Positions 14,527-23,899 of a stretch of DNA of 64,000 nt are shown piece after piece. The notes below the pieces were generated by a model. The model saw only the letters and a list, made by a program, of their open reading frames with translations. It searched no databases and was not told where the DNA came from. Source of the DNA: CAZOEL01 sp964578835 (GTDB lineage Bacteria; Desulfobacterota; Syntrophobacteria; Syntrophobacterales; Syntrophobacteraceae); NCBI GenBank assembly GCA_964578835.1, contig CAZOEL010000023.1:20279-84278 (forward strand), written 5' to 3'. A program made the translations under genes and the position numbers. Within the stretch, counting starts at the first letter, position 1. Every line of letters begins with the position of its first letter.

Positions 14527-17484
14527 CTACTCATCCGCCGGCGCAAAACCTCTCCTGAGAGTGTTTTCAACCACATTCACGGGAACCATGAATTGAAGCA
14601 GGTAATCCGGACCACCCGTTTTGGAGCCAATTCCCGACATCTTGAAGCCCCCGAATGGGTGGCGGCCGACAATGGCGCCGGTGCATCCCCGGTTGATGTA
14701 GAGATTTCCCGTGCGGAATTCTCTCTTCGCTTTGGCTATGTGCTCGGGACTCCTCGAGAACAGGCCGCCTGTGAGCGCGTATTGGGTTGCATTGGCCATC
14801 TCGATGGCTTCATCGAAGCTTGCAGCCTTCATGATCGAGAGGACGGGTCCGAAGATTTCCTCCTGCGCCAGACGATGTTCCGGCTTTATATCGACAAAAA
14901 TGCTGAGAGGGACGAAATGGCCTTTGGCGCCGGGTTGATTTCGCTCGATAAGCAAATTTCCTTCTTGTTTTCCTAACGCGATGTAGTCGGCGATCTTCTT
15001 TGCTGCGGAAGCTTCTATGACGGCCCCCATGAAATTTTTCGGATCTTCGGGCGGCCCCAGAGCGAGGCTTTCAGCGGCGGCTTTGAGCCTCTCCAAAAGC
15101 CTGTCGTAAATGCCTTCGAGCACAATCAGCCGTGAACATGCGGAGCATTTTTGCCCTTGATAGCTGAATGCGGCATGGATGATATGACGCACGGCTTCAT
15201 CCAGATCGGCATCGTCGTCAACGATGATGGCGTTCTTGCCTCCCATTTCCGCAATAACGTTTTTGACGGTTGTAGCCCCCGGTGGAGTCTTGGAAGCAAG
15301 CTCCAGAAGGTGAAGTCCAACATTCTTACTCCCGGTGAAGGCAATCATGGCTACGTCGGGATGCGAAACAAGGCAATCTCCTATCTCGCTTCCGGAGCCG
15401 GGTAAATAGTTGAGTACTCCGGCAGGCAATTTCGCTTCTTCAAATATCCTGTGAACCATGTATCCAACCACGGGAGATTGAGATGCGGGCTTGTACACCA
15501 CCGTATTTCCCGTGACGATGGCGGCCGAGGCCATTCCCGTGGATATGGCCATGGGGAAGTTCCATGGCGCTATGACTGCGCAAACGCCACGCGGCTGATA
15601 GAAAAGATGGCTGATTTCTCCAGGATAGCGCCCCATACGAATGGGGGAACCGAGACGGATCATTTCGCGGCCGTAATATTCTAGAAAGTCGATTGCTTCG
15701 CAAACATCGGCATCCGCCTCGCCCCAGCTTTTCCCCACTTCGATGACTTGAAGGGCCGCCAACTCGAATCGCAGCTTGCGGGCGGAAGCTGCGGCCTTGA
15801 ACAAGTACTCGGCTCGTTTTTCTGGAGGCGTATCGCGCCAACCGGGCAAGGCGCGCCGTGCGCTATCGATCGCAACTTCCGCCTCTTTGATTCCCGCCGA
15901 GGCTACCGATCCGACAATCTCTTCGGGATCGTTCGGGTTAGTCGAAAGAAGCTCTCTGACTGCGCCGACATTCCTTCCTCCAATCACGAGCCGGACCTGA
16001 AAAGGCATGGACGTGCGAACCCACTTCAGAGCGGCTTCAAAGCGGTCTCGATTGCCGGCCTGAGTCCAATCCAAAAGGGGCTCGTTGTGGAACGATCCAT
16101 TACTCTCGAGCTCAACCGTTTCGGGAAGTAAATCGACTGGATTTCCAAGCAATTCTTCCTTGGACACTCCCTCTGAGAAGCTCTTGCGCAGGAAGGACTC
16201 ATTGGCGGTGTTTTCGAGCAGCCTCCGCACCAGGTAAGCCATTCCCTGAATCATTTCCCCTATCGGCGCATAAACCCGAAGAGGGAGCCCCGCTTTTACC
16301 AGCGCATTCCTCACGGGCTCTCCCATGCCATAAAGCACCTGATACTCAAGGGCGTCACGGGGTATTCTCAATGCCTTTGCCGCTTCATGAACGTAGGCAA
16401 TGGAGCGGATATTATGAGACGCACAGGCGAGAGCAGTGTATTGATGATGCTCGAGAATAATTGTAGCCAGTCTTTCAAAATTCGCATCTGTTGCGTGCTT
16501 CTGTGTAAATACGGGCACGGGCCATTCTTTCTGACGCGCCCAGATCACTTCGGAATCCCAATAGGCGCCCTTGACCAGGCGTATGGTAAAGCGCACGTCG
16601 TTCTTTTGAGCCCATTTCAGCATATCCTGCAAGTCCGGTTCGCTCTCCTTGAGATAGGCCTGCAAGACTATGCCCGTGTGCGGATAGCCTTTGAATTCCG
16701 GTTCTTCCATGAGGCTTCTGTATAGAGTCTGAGTGAGGCGCTTCAGCTCATAGTGCTCCATGTCCAGGATCACGAACGCATTCGCCTGCATAGCTCTCCT
16801 GAAGATAGGACGCAAACGCTCCTTGGCCATGCTTACGGAATTGCTGAAAGCGGCGGCGTTCATCTGAGAGTACATGGCGGAAGCTTTGAGAGAGACATTG
16901 ATCTTGGGCGAATGTCCCCAGTCAAGCTCATCACCTCCAACGCCGAGCGGTCGCCAATGCTTTTGAGCAGTCTCGAGAAGATCGAAAAGATCGAAATAGC
17001 TGTGGAGATATTCATCCGCTTCTTTTTCCGATACGACCGATTCTCCAAGCATATCGATGGTGACGGCTATTCCTTGGGATCTCAGATCTTCAATGCGTGG
17101 AAGCGCCTCATGGGGATTGCTCCCCAAGAGATAATTTTTCGCCATAGAAGCTATGTTTCCGGAGATGCTCTTGGCCAGCAGCTTAGAGGCGATGGAATTG
17201 GGCGGCAGGTATTTCATTCCCCATTGCACTGGAACAGGGAATTTGGACATGGAACCGGAAAAGTATTCCCGTATGTGCCTTAGGACGGACTCCGAGGTCG
17301 TGAGGTACGGAAAGACATCCACAAACCGAAATAAATCCACCTTAAAAGATTCGTCTTGCATACACCAGTCGAGCATCTTTCCAGTCCAGAACTCCTTTCG
17401 GAAGAGCGAAGGCGATTCTTCCTCAAGAAGCTGGAAGAGGCGGAGCCCAGTCTCTCGGATTTTGCTTTCGATATCATTTCCCAT
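14527..17484 (-). CDS. putA: Bifunctional proline dehydrogenase / P5C dehydrogenase
   Basis: 985 residues. The N-terminal half (about 100-440) is the FAD-dependent proline dehydrogenase barrel, with VTIDMLGESVVSEKEADEY, FVILDMEHYELKRLT, VRFTIRLVKGAYWDSEV and HNIRSIAYVHEAAK. The C-terminal half (about 500-985) is an aldehyde dehydrogenase: VIAPWNFPMAI, IAFTGSKNVG, IAEMGGKNAIIVDDDAD with the general-base Glu, and GQKCSACSR with the catalytic Cys about 780. Together they oxidise proline through P5C to glutamate and pass electrons to quinone. There is no ribbon-helix-helix DNA-binding domain at the N-terminus, so this form should not repress its own gene as E. coli PutA does. It appears monocistronic. 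Confidence 0.95.
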   Translation of the reverse strand: MGNDIESKIRETGLRLFQLLEEESPSLFRKEFWTGKMLDWCMQDESFKVDLFRFVDVFPYLTTSESVLRHIREYFSGSMSKFPVPVQWGMKYLPPNSIASKLLAKSISGNIASMAKNYLLGSNPHEALPRIEDLRSQGIAVTIDMLGESVVSEKEADEYLHSYFDLFDLLETAQKHWRPLGVGGDELDWGHSPKINVSLKASAMYSQMNAAAFSNSVSMAKERLRPIFRRAMQANAFVILDMEHYELKRLTQTLYRSLMEEPEFKGYPHTGIVLQAYLKESEPDLQDMLKWAQKNDVRFTIRLVKGAYWDSEVIWARQKEWPVPVFTQKHATDANFERLATIILEHHQYTALACASHNIRSIAYVHEAAKALRIPRDALEYQVLYGMGEPVRNALVKAGLPLRVYAPIGEMIQGMAYLVRRLLENTANESFLRKSFSEGVSKEELLGNPVDLLPETVELESNGSFHNEPLLDWTQAGNRDRFEAALKWVRTSMPFQVRLVIGGRNVGAVRELLSTNPNDPEEIVGSVASAGIKEAEVAIDSARRALPGWRDTPPEKRAEYLFKAAASARKLRFELAALQVIEVGKSWGEADADVCEAIDFLEYYGREMIRLGSPIRMGRYPGEISHLFYQPRGVCAVIAPWNFPMAISTGMASAAIVTGNTVVYKPASQSPVVGYMVHRIFEEAKLPAGVLNYLPGSGSEIGDCLVSHPDVAMIAFTGSKNVGLHLLELASKTPPGATTVKNVIAEMGGKNAIIVDDDADLDEAVRHIIHAAFSYQGQKCSACSRLIVLEGIYDRLLERLKAAAESLALGPPEDPKNFMGAVIEASAAKKIADYIALGKQEGNLLIERNQPGAKGHFVPLSIFVDIKPEHRLAQEEIFGPVLSIMKAASFDEAIEMANATQYALTGGLFSRSPEHIAKAKREFRTGNLYINRGCTGAIVGRHPFGGFKMSGIGSKTGGPDYLLQFMVPVNVVENTLRRGFAPADE

Positions 17485-17634
17485 GGCAAGTTACTTCCTC
17501 CGACGGACGATGCGTGGTATTGCCGGGTGGCGCACTGTTTCTTATTAAGGTTGCATCGTTTGAAATACAATAGCAGCCTTTGGCGCAATATGCGATCTTT
17601 CAGAAATGCAACGGAATGCCCATTCGGCGCTATT

Positions 17635-18396
17635 TCAGACGTTCCTTTTATGCCGCTCTTTTCTGGCTTCACGCTTCCATTCCGCCCCACGTCTGCCTTT
17701 CTTCTTTTCCGATGCCGACTTGTCTTGAGGCGCGCCTTCGAGTCTTTTAGGGTCCATCAAAAACGAGCCGGGAGAGTAGGGGACTTTGGCCTTTGATTCA
17801 GTTTTCTCTTTCTTCTTAGGCTCAGACAATTTGGAAAGCTCATCATCGCGCAGAACTGGAAGCATCAGAAATTCGGTGGCGATGAATTCAACGAGATAGA
17901 GCTCAGGACCCGCTTTCAGGAACTTCACGCCCATCTCGGAAGCTTTTCTTGCGCGAATCTCTATCAACAACGGATCGGGATCGCGTCTCTTGGCGATGCG
18001 AATGGCAAGATCTTTGTTTGTGGATACCGGGAAAAAAGCGCGATTGGAGGCGGAAAGACCATCCTCTTTGATCGACGCGTATCGCTTCCGCCTGCACGCA
18101 TAGTAACACCGCTCAGGGGGCGTTTCTTCATAATAGGGTGGCGCGGCAGCGTTATCTTTCAGTCGCAGCATGGCGCCATCGAGAACCACCGGCATGTCTA
18201 TGCCCAGGTAGGCTATTTCTTTGAGATGAGACTCGCGAACAAACCGCAGAGTCTCATCCTCTTGAAGCGCCCAGTGGAATTCCTTCCATGGCATTGTTCC
18301 GTTGGAATCCCAAAAGAGTCCGTATTCGCCAGGGGAATGGAAGGCAATGTAGGAAAGGGTCTTGGCCAATATTTTAGGATTGTAATGCGCCGCCAT
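17635..18396 (-). CDS. KptA/Tpt1-like RNA 2'-phosphotransferase with basic C-terminal tail
   Basis: 253 residues from the ATG at 18396, preceded by GGAGG. The KILAKTLSYIAFHSPGEYGLFWDSNGTMPW stretch matches the N-terminal winged-helix of KptA (position 8 onward). The second half has the ADP-ribosyltransferase-like core: YASIKEDGLSASNRAFFPVSTNKDLAIRIAKRR, then PLLIEIRARKASEMGVKF and YLVEFIATEFLMLP. KptA removes a 2'-phosphate from RNA using NAD and, in bacteria lacking tRNA splicing, its natural target is unknown. A Lys/Arg-rich tail of about 55 residues (KKKEKTESK, EKKKGRRGAEWKREARKERHKR) is not part of the core and may bind RNA. Several catalytic positions differ from canonical KptA by eye, so activity is uncertain. 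Confidence 0.65.
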   Translation of the reverse strand: MAAHYNPKILAKTLSYIAFHSPGEYGLFWDSNGTMPWKEFHWALQEDETLRFVRESHLKEIAYLGIDMPVVLDGAMLRLKDNAAAPPYYEETPPERCYYACRRKRYASIKEDGLSASNRAFFPVSTNKDLAIRIAKRRDPDPLLIEIRARKASEMGVKFLKAGPELYLVEFIATEFLMLPVLRDDELSKLSEPKKKEKTESKAKVPYSPGSFLMDPKRLEGAPQDKSASEKKKGRRGAEWKREARKERHKRNV

Positions 18397-18587
18397 GAAG
18401 TAGTTCCTCCGGTAAAGGCGTCGTTGTTTCCGTTCAAACTCTCTCGATCGAAGAATATCTAAAGATTGACATAATTTCAATCAAAGGGAAGGTTTGCGGA
18501 ACAGACGATGGAAATGTTTGTGAGCGAGCATTAAGTTAGATTGATAAATGCGAAAAGAGAGGAGTTGGAAGATTCGGCTATGATTCT

Positions 18588-19379
18588 ATGAAGACCACGC
18601 GTGAATACCCTCCATCCGCCGGGGATGAGATTTGCGTAAGCCGCGGCAGGCGATTTGCCGCCTGGCTGGTCCATCTCTTTACGGCTTCAGGAGCCGTTTT
18701 GGGACTGCTCATGCTGAGCGCGGTTCATCATCAGCGCTTTCCGAGATTCTTCTGGCTCATGGCTGCGTCCATTTTTATCGACGCTGTGGATGGCGTTCTT
18801 GCGCGGCGAGCCATGACAAAAGTCGCGGCGCCGAAGATAGATGGCGCTCTGTTGGATAATGTGGTCGATTATCTGACTTATGCCGTTGCGCCGGCTTTTT
18901 TCGTTTTAGAAAGTGGGCTCGTTCCGCAGGATTGGAGATTTATCGCTTCCAGCATGATTGTGCTGGCTTCGGCCTATCAGTTCAGCCAGACGGACGCAAA
19001 GACGGACGATTATTTTTTTAAAGGTTTCCCAAGCTTTTGGAATATTCTTATCTTTTATTTGTTCCTCTGGCGATCGTCGCCTTGGGTGAACCTTGCCATC
19101 ATCTTGATTCTGGCGGCTCTGGTATTTGTCCCGATCAAATATGTTTATCCGTCTCGACCCGACAATGTCAGTCGAAATCCTTGGCTGAGAGTCGCCGTAG
19201 TCGGGGCGACGATTTTGTGGGGAGCCTCATCGATCGGGTTGCTCTGGGCATACCCTGAAAGGAGCCCAGTGCTCATGGCCATATCTACTTCATACGTCGC
19301 GCTTTACGTTCTCATGAGTCTTCGAAGCACTTTCGGCGGTTTGAAGACGCTTTTTTCCAGAAGGAGCAAGCTTCTCTGA
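18588..19379 (+). CDS. pcs: Phosphatidylcholine synthase (CDP-alcohol phosphatidyltransferase)
   Basis: 263 residues, with about seven to eight membrane segments. The active-site signature runs from Asp65: DAVDGVLARRAM, then PKIDGALLDNVVDYLTY (about 82-98), which is the extended form typical of Pcs rather than of phosphatidylglycerol or phosphatidylserine synthases. Pcs condenses CDP-diacylglycerol with choline to make phosphatidylcholine in the inner membrane. The length and the FPSFWNILIFYLFLW segment also fit the Pcs family. Upstream is a divergent KptA-like gene; downstream lies an independent tRNA unit. Confidence 0.88.
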   Translation: MKTTREYPPSAGDEICVSRGRRFAAWLVHLFTASGAVLGLLMLSAVHHQRFPRFFWLMAASIFIDAVDGVLARRAMTKVAAPKIDGALLDNVVDYLTYAVAPAFFVLESGLVPQDWRFIASSMIVLASAYQFSQTDAKTDDYFFKGFPSFWNILIFYLFLWRSSPWVNLAIILILAALVFVPIKYVYPSRPDNVSRNPWLRVAVVGATILWGASSIGLLWAYPERSPVLMAISTSYVALYVLMSLRSTFGGLKTLFSRRSKLL

Positions 19380-19508
19380 TGATTCTTGCAGCAAGTAATC
19401 AGCAACAACCGGTCACGAAGCCGGGAGCCGACAAGCCAGATGTGTTAGTTTACATAATATATATTATCAGACGTTTTATGATAATCGATCTTTTTTTTAT
19501 TTTTGCGC

Positions 19509-19538
19509 TTGACTTCCTGCCCTCTCTCTTCTATATAT
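19509..19538 (+). promoter_or_regulatory. Sigma70 promoter for tRNA-Gly
   Basis: -35 TTGACT (19509-19514), a 17-bp spacer and -10 TATATA (19532-19537). The predicted transcription start near 19544 leaves a leader of about 10 nt before the tRNA, as expected for a tRNA promoter. An AT-rich stretch lies upstream. Confidence 0.75.
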
Positions 19539-19553
19539 CCAACTCGCAACTGA

Positions 19554-19628
<75 letters not shown>

Positions 19629-19640
19629 TAAGAAATCCCA

Positions 19641-19668
19641 GGGTGGTTCTCAAACCACCCTTTTTTTT
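19641..19668 (+). terminator. Intrinsic terminator after tRNA-Gly
   Basis: Stem GGGTGGTT/AACCACCC with a 4-nt loop (CTCA) followed by eight T residues. It starts 12 nt after the tRNA CCA end and is a textbook rho-independent terminator. Confidence 0.95.
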
Positions 19669-19701
19669 ATTATTCCGTCTCACCAAGCTTCCTGGCAATG
19701 A

Positions 19702-20730
19702 ATGAATAATAACCAAGATCCCAACCATGCCCATAAAGCTCCCAGCAAACGACGTTCCCGAAAGGACGCTCTCAAGGATCTCTATTCCCATTTCAGCTCC
19801 AAAGACCATGTGCTGATAACTATTGACCCCGACCCCGACGCCATAGGCTCCGCTCTAGCCCTGAAACGGCTTTTATGGCACAAGGTCCAGTCCACCACTA
19901 TCGGCATGATACGTCCCATTAGACGTCTCAACAATCTTACGATGGTGAGGCTGCTCAAACTGCCCCTGGTATTGTTGAAAAAAGATCAGCTCGAGCCCTA
20001 CGACAAGTATTTCCTGGTCGACGGTCAGCCTTCTCACAACAACTTCTTCGGCCAGTTTGCCTACACGGGCGTTGTGGATCATCATCCGCTGAATGAAGAG
20101 CCCGGGGCGGAATTCGTGGACGTGCGTCCCCATTATGGCGCAACCTCCAGCATTTTTGTCGAATACCTCAAGGCCGCCAACATCAAACCCTCACAAACGC
20201 TGGCCACCGCCCTGCTCTACGGCATCAAGACGGATACGCGCAGCTTCGAACGTCATACTATCGTCGACGATATCGAAGCTTTCAGATATCTTTTTCCTCT
20301 GGTCAACCATAACGTATTGAGAAAGATCGAGATATCTGATCTCTCTCTTAAGGATCTGAGATTCTTTCACAAAGCCGTTGAGAGAAAGCATGTGATCAAG
20401 GACCGCATCTTTGCGCACCTCGATGAAGTCACTACTGCCGATATTCTGGTCGAAATAGCCGAATTCTTTTTAAAAATACATGATATTTCCTGGAGCATCA
20501 TATCCGGCGTTTATGAGGATAACCTCATCGTCGTTGTTCGAAACGATGGCTATAGGAAAGATGCTGGAAAGATCATGCGACGCGCTTTCGGATCGATCGG
20601 GTGCGCCGGTGGACATCGAGCCATGGCTCGAGCGGAAGTGCCCATGGAGAACCTTTATAAACTGCTCGGTAAAAAGAGCTCCTCCGCTATAGAGCGCTTC
20701 ATAAGGAAAGAGCTTTCCCCATTTAGCTGA
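19702..20730 (+). CDS. DHH-family phosphoesterase (NrnA-like)
   Basis: 342 residues. The DHH domain has LITIDPDPDAIGSALALKRL (Asp 42, 44, 46), LVDGQPS (about 106) and VDHHPL (Asp126-His127-His128). The C-terminal DHHA1 domain contains GCAGGHRAMARAEVP (about 308-322). Members hydrolyse short oligonucleotides, pAp or cyclic-dinucleotide breakdown products using manganese. The layout is that of NrnA/RecJ-like cytoplasmic enzymes without transmembrane or GGDEF parts. A basic N-terminal tail of about 25 residues (HKAPSKRRSRKDALK) is extra. There is no clear ribosome-binding site at the ATG, which lies 33 bp past the tRNA terminator. Confidence 0.88.
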   Translation: MNNNQDPNHAHKAPSKRRSRKDALKDLYSHFSSKDHVLITIDPDPDAIGSALALKRLLWHKVQSTTIGMIRPIRRLNNLTMVRLLKLPLVLLKKDQLEPYDKYFLVDGQPSHNNFFGQFAYTGVVDHHPLNEEPGAEFVDVRPHYGATSSIFVEYLKAANIKPSQTLATALLYGIKTDTRSFERHTIVDDIEAFRYLFPLVNHNVLRKIEISDLSLKDLRFFHKAVERKHVIKDRIFAHLDEVTTADILVEIAEFFLKIHDISWSIISGVYEDNLIVVVRNDGYRKDAGKIMRRAFGSIGCAGGHRAMARAEVPMENLYKLLGKKSSSAIERFIRKELSPFS

Positions 20731-21133
20731 TCTGTAGCATTGCCCCCTGCCCTGTTCTTCTTTTTGCCTGTCATAAGCTTATTCCATTTCGTACAATACC
20801 ACTTTGCCTCCTGCTTTTCTGAATACAGGAGTCCACTTCGCCAAATTGCACAATTCCTTTGCCCGAATTAAGCTTTTTTTCACGGTCTTATGATAATCTT
20901 GACATGGGATTGCATTGATGTTAGCTCTAATTTCGGCGCTTCTACAAATACTTCGCAACTATTTCACCAGCTCGAATGCATCGCACTTATTTTCACACTC
21001 TAAAGGGAAAGAAGCAGCCTGAACAGGGCCTGAGTTGTGTTTTTACGTCATCCGATGTTCTCCTTTTGGTTTAAGGGTGCTGCCAGCATCGGGATTCAAA
21101 TTTTTCAAATACTTTCAGTCAAGAGGATCTCCT
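20731..21133. other. Upstream region of the hydrogenase genes
   Basis: 403 bp without a supported gene. It has a short hairpin CTCCTG/CAGGAG (20808-20831) without a T-run after the DHH gene. A -35-like TTGACA (20899-20904) has only a poor -10 (about 20921-20927). An overlapping GACATGGGATTGCA is a weak match to sigma54 -24/-12 spacing. The hydrogenase promoter should lie here but cannot be fixed by eye. Confidence 0.35.
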
Positions 21134-22084
21134 ATGCAATTAGACAAAGGTTTTGGCGCGCGTATGGATAAGAAGGGAATATCTCGAAGAGATTTTATGA
21201 AGTTCTGTGGCGTGGTTTCCGCCACAATGGGGTTGGCTCCTTCTTTTGCTCCAAAAATTGCCGAGGCCCTGGCTTCGCCACAGCGCCCGCCGGTTGTGTG
21301 GCTTGCATTCGCCGAATGCACCGGTTGCGCCGAATCATTGCTAAGGACGAGTTACCCCTGGGTCGATCAATTGGTGCTGGACATCGTTTCCCTGGACTAC
21401 CACGAGACTATAATGGCCGCCTCCGGACATCAGGCGGAGGATATTCTGAGCTCGACCGTGCAGAAATATCCCGGCAAATTTATCTGTATCGTGGATGGAG
21501 CGATACCAACGGCTGAAAATGGCGTCTACGGCATGATAGGCGGCAAGACGATGCTTCAAATAGCCGGTGAGGTGTGTCCGAAGGCGCTGGCGAATATCTG
21601 CATGGGGACTTGCTCCTCTTATGGCGGCATTCCCGCCGCCGCCCCCAACCCGACGGGAGCGAAAGATCTCGAAGCGGCTCTCGGGGAAGCATTGAAGACC
21701 CCGGTGGTGAAGATTCCCGGGTGCCCTCCCAATCCGATCAACCTGGTCGGCGTGATAGTCAATTACCTGCTTTTCGGCAAGCTTCCGGATCTGGACGACA
21801 AAAAGCGACCGGTATTCGCCTATGGGAAGACCATCCATGACACCTGTCCACGAAGATCTCACTATGAAATGGGTGAATTCGTGACCGAATTCGGATCAAA
21901 AGAGGCTCAATTGGGCTACTGTCTTTTCCAGGTGGGATGCAAGGGACCTGAGACGTACAACAACTGCTCCACAGTCAAATGGAACGATGGAACGAGCTGG
22001 CCGATACAGGCCGGTCACCCGTGCATCGGCTGCAGCGAGCCCGATTTCTGGGACAAAATGAGCCCGTTTTACAAATCTCTGTAG
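21134..22084 (+). CDS. hynB: Periplasmic [NiFe] hydrogenase small subunit
   Basis: 316 residues. A twin-arginine signal (SRRDFMKFCG, residues 17-26) directs folded export. Iron-sulfur ligands are visible: AFAECTGCAESLL (Cys62, Cys65), CMGTCSSYGG and IPGCPPNP for the proximal cluster, then HYEMGEF, GYCLFQVGCKGPETYNNC and GHPCIGCSEPDFWD for the distal and medial clusters. The protein ends soon after the last cluster, with no membrane helix, as in soluble Desulfovibrio-type enzymes. The ATG at 21134 follows an AGAGG site; an open frame reaching further upstream lacks signal character. It carries electrons from the large subunit's active site to periplasmic c-type cytochromes. Confidence 0.95.
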   Translation: MQLDKGFGARMDKKGISRRDFMKFCGVVSATMGLAPSFAPKIAEALASPQRPPVVWLAFAECTGCAESLLRTSYPWVDQLVLDIVSLDYHETIMAASGHQAEDILSSTVQKYPGKFICIVDGAIPTAENGVYGMIGGKTMLQIAGEVCPKALANICMGTCSSYGGIPAAAPNPTGAKDLEAALGEALKTPVVKIPGCPPNPINLVGVIVNYLLFGKLPDLDDKKRPVFAYGKTIHDTCPRRSHYEMGEFVTEFGSKEAQLGYCLFQVGCKGPETYNNCSTVKWNDGTSWPIQAGHPCIGCSEPDFWDKMSPFYKSL

Positions 22085-22201
22085 TTGGCGTCAGGAATCT
22101 TTATTTCGCTCCCTGCTGGGAAAGCGCTACAGAATAGAACCTGGCGCCTGGCGAAGCGATATTCCGAATCACCGGTCTTTATAAATAGAGGAGTTGTGCA
22201 C

Positions 22202-23839
22202 ATGGCGGAAAGAATTGTTGTTGACCCGATAACTCGCATAGAGGGGCATTTACGTATAGAAGTGGAAGTAGCGGGCGGAAAAGTGACGAATGCATGGAGC
22301 ACCGCAACGCTTTTTCGCGGCCTCGAGCTCATCGTGCAGGGCCGAGATCCTCGCGACGCGTGGCTCTTCACGCAACGAGCCTGCGGCGTCTGCACTTATG
22401 TTCACGCCCTCGCCTCCGTTCGTTCCGTCGACAATGCGGTCGGCGTCAATATCCCGGACAATGCTAGAATCATACGCAATTTGCTCATGGGCGCCCAGTT
22501 CCTGCACGACCATCTGGTCCATTTCTACCATCTTCACGCGCTCGATTGGGTGGATGTCATCAGCGCGCTCAAGGCGGACCCGAAGAAAACGTCCGATCTG
22601 GCCAACCAGGTATCGCCCGCCGGCAACAGCGGCGTAAGCGATTTCAAGGAAGTTCAGGCTCGCGTGAAGAAATTTGTCGAAAGCGGCCAGCTTGGCCTTT
22701 TCGCCAACGGCTATTGGGGGCATCCTGCTTACAAACTTTCTCCTGAAGTCAATCTGATAGCCGTTTCGCATTATCTGCAGGCGCTTCGTCAACAAGCTCG
22801 CACCGCTCGCATGCACGCCATCTTCGGAGGCAAGAATCCACACCTCCAAAGTCTGGTCGTTGGAGGCGTGACTTCGGTGGCCGATCTTACGCCGGACCGC
22901 ATCGCGGAATTCAAGTACCTCTGGCAGGAAACGATGGATTTTGTCAATAACGTTTATATCCCGGACGTTGTTGCGGTGGCCTCATCCTACAAGGATTGGT
23001 CAAAGATTGGCGGGACCGCCAACTTCCTTGCCTACGGCGAATTCCCTCAAAGTGAAAAAGAACCTGAAAGCATGGTCTTCCCACGAGGAGCCATTTTCAA
23101 CCGGCAGTTCGACCAGGTTCAATCCGTAGACCTGAACCTCATTACCGAGCACGTAAAGCACAGCTGGTATGAAGGCGAAGGGGCGCTTCATCCTTCCAAG
23201 GGAGAGACCAAGCCCAAATACGATTCGCTCGATATGAGCAAGCGTTACAGCTGGATGAAAGCCCCGAGGTACAAAGACGCTCCGATGGAAGTCGGACCGC
23301 TTGCCCGCGTGCTGATTGCTTACGGTAAAGGCCACGAACAAACGAAGAAAGCTGTGGACGGCCTTCTCAAAAAGCTTCAACTTCCACCACAGGCGCTCTT
23401 CTCGACTCTGGGAAGGACCGCGGCGAGGGCGCTGGAAACCCAGATCATCGGAGCGGCAATGGAAGGCTGGATAAACAACTTGGTGGATAATCTCAAGAGC
23501 GGCAACACCAAGACTTATCAGCCCTATGAAATGAAAGACGGTATGGGCGCGGGTTTGAACGATGTGCCCCGAGGGGCTCTCGGACACTGGGTGGACATCA
23601 AGGAAGGAAAAATCGCCAACTACCAGATGGTTGTGCCTTCGACCTGGAACCTTGGACCGAGATGCGCCAAAGATCAGCCCGGTCCGCTTGAGACAGCCCT
23701 GATGGGAACGCCTGTGGCCGATCCCAAAAAGCCGGTTGAAATCCTCCGAACAGTGCACTCCTTCGATCCGTGCATTGCTTGCGCTGTGCATGTGATAGAC
23801 CCGCGCAGCAATGAAGTGTACAAGTTTAAAGTTGTCTAA
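22202..23839 (+). CDS. hynA: Periplasmic [NiFe] hydrogenase large subunit
   Basis: 545 residues from the ATG at 22202, which follows GAGGAG by 8 nt. The nickel-binding L1 motif is RACGVCTYVH (Cys61, Cys64) and L2 is DPCIACAVH (Cys524, Cys527, His530). Fifteen residues follow His530 and are the expected tail removed by the maturation protease once nickel is inserted. VVDPITRIEGHLRIEVEV at the start is also characteristic. The third L2-like position is Cys, not selenocysteine, so this is a [NiFe], not [NiFeSe], enzyme. It exports by riding with the Tat signal of the small subunit. It catalyses reversible H2 oxidation, probably feeding uptake of hydrogen. Confidence 0.96.
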   Translation: MAERIVVDPITRIEGHLRIEVEVAGGKVTNAWSTATLFRGLELIVQGRDPRDAWLFTQRACGVCTYVHALASVRSVDNAVGVNIPDNARIIRNLLMGAQFLHDHLVHFYHLHALDWVDVISALKADPKKTSDLANQVSPAGNSGVSDFKEVQARVKKFVESGQLGLFANGYWGHPAYKLSPEVNLIAVSHYLQALRQQARTARMHAIFGGKNPHLQSLVVGGVTSVADLTPDRIAEFKYLWQETMDFVNNVYIPDVVAVASSYKDWSKIGGTANFLAYGEFPQSEKEPESMVFPRGAIFNRQFDQVQSVDLNLITEHVKHSWYEGEGALHPSKGETKPKYDSLDMSKRYSWMKAPRYKDAPMEVGPLARVLIAYGKGHEQTKKAVDGLLKKLQLPPQALFSTLGRTAARALETQIIGAAMEGWINNLVDNLKSGNTKTYQPYEMKDGMGAGLNDVPRGALGHWVDIKEGKIANYQMVVPSTWNLGPRCAKDQPGPLETALMGTPVADPKKPVEILRTVHSFDPCIACAVHVIDPRSNEVYKFKVV

Positions 23840-23869
23840 GATCCTTTTATCGGATACGTATTAGCCTTG

Positions 23870-23899
23870 AGAGCCCGGTGGATGGCCTTGCCGGGCTCT
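23870..23899 (+). terminator. Stem-loop after the hydrogenase large-subunit gene
   Basis: A 9-bp stem AGAGCCCGG/CCGGGCTCT with a 12-nt loop, followed by only a weak T-rich stretch (tgcttatcc). It may stabilise the structural-gene mRNA or partly terminate, so that fewer maturation-gene transcripts are made than structural ones. Confidence 0.55.

Noticed and set aside
20899..20927. Sigma70 or sigma54 promoter for the hydrogenase operon
   Set aside because: TTGACA has no good -10 and the sigma54 match fails at key bases; kept only as a remark in the intergenic entry.
23000..23791. Long minus-strand frame of 263 codons inside the hydrogenase large-subunit gene
   Set aside because: Shadow of a strongly supported gene.
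23765..23797. Selenocysteine in the hydrogenase L2 motif
   Set aside because: The motif is DPCIACAVH with TGC codons; no TGA present.
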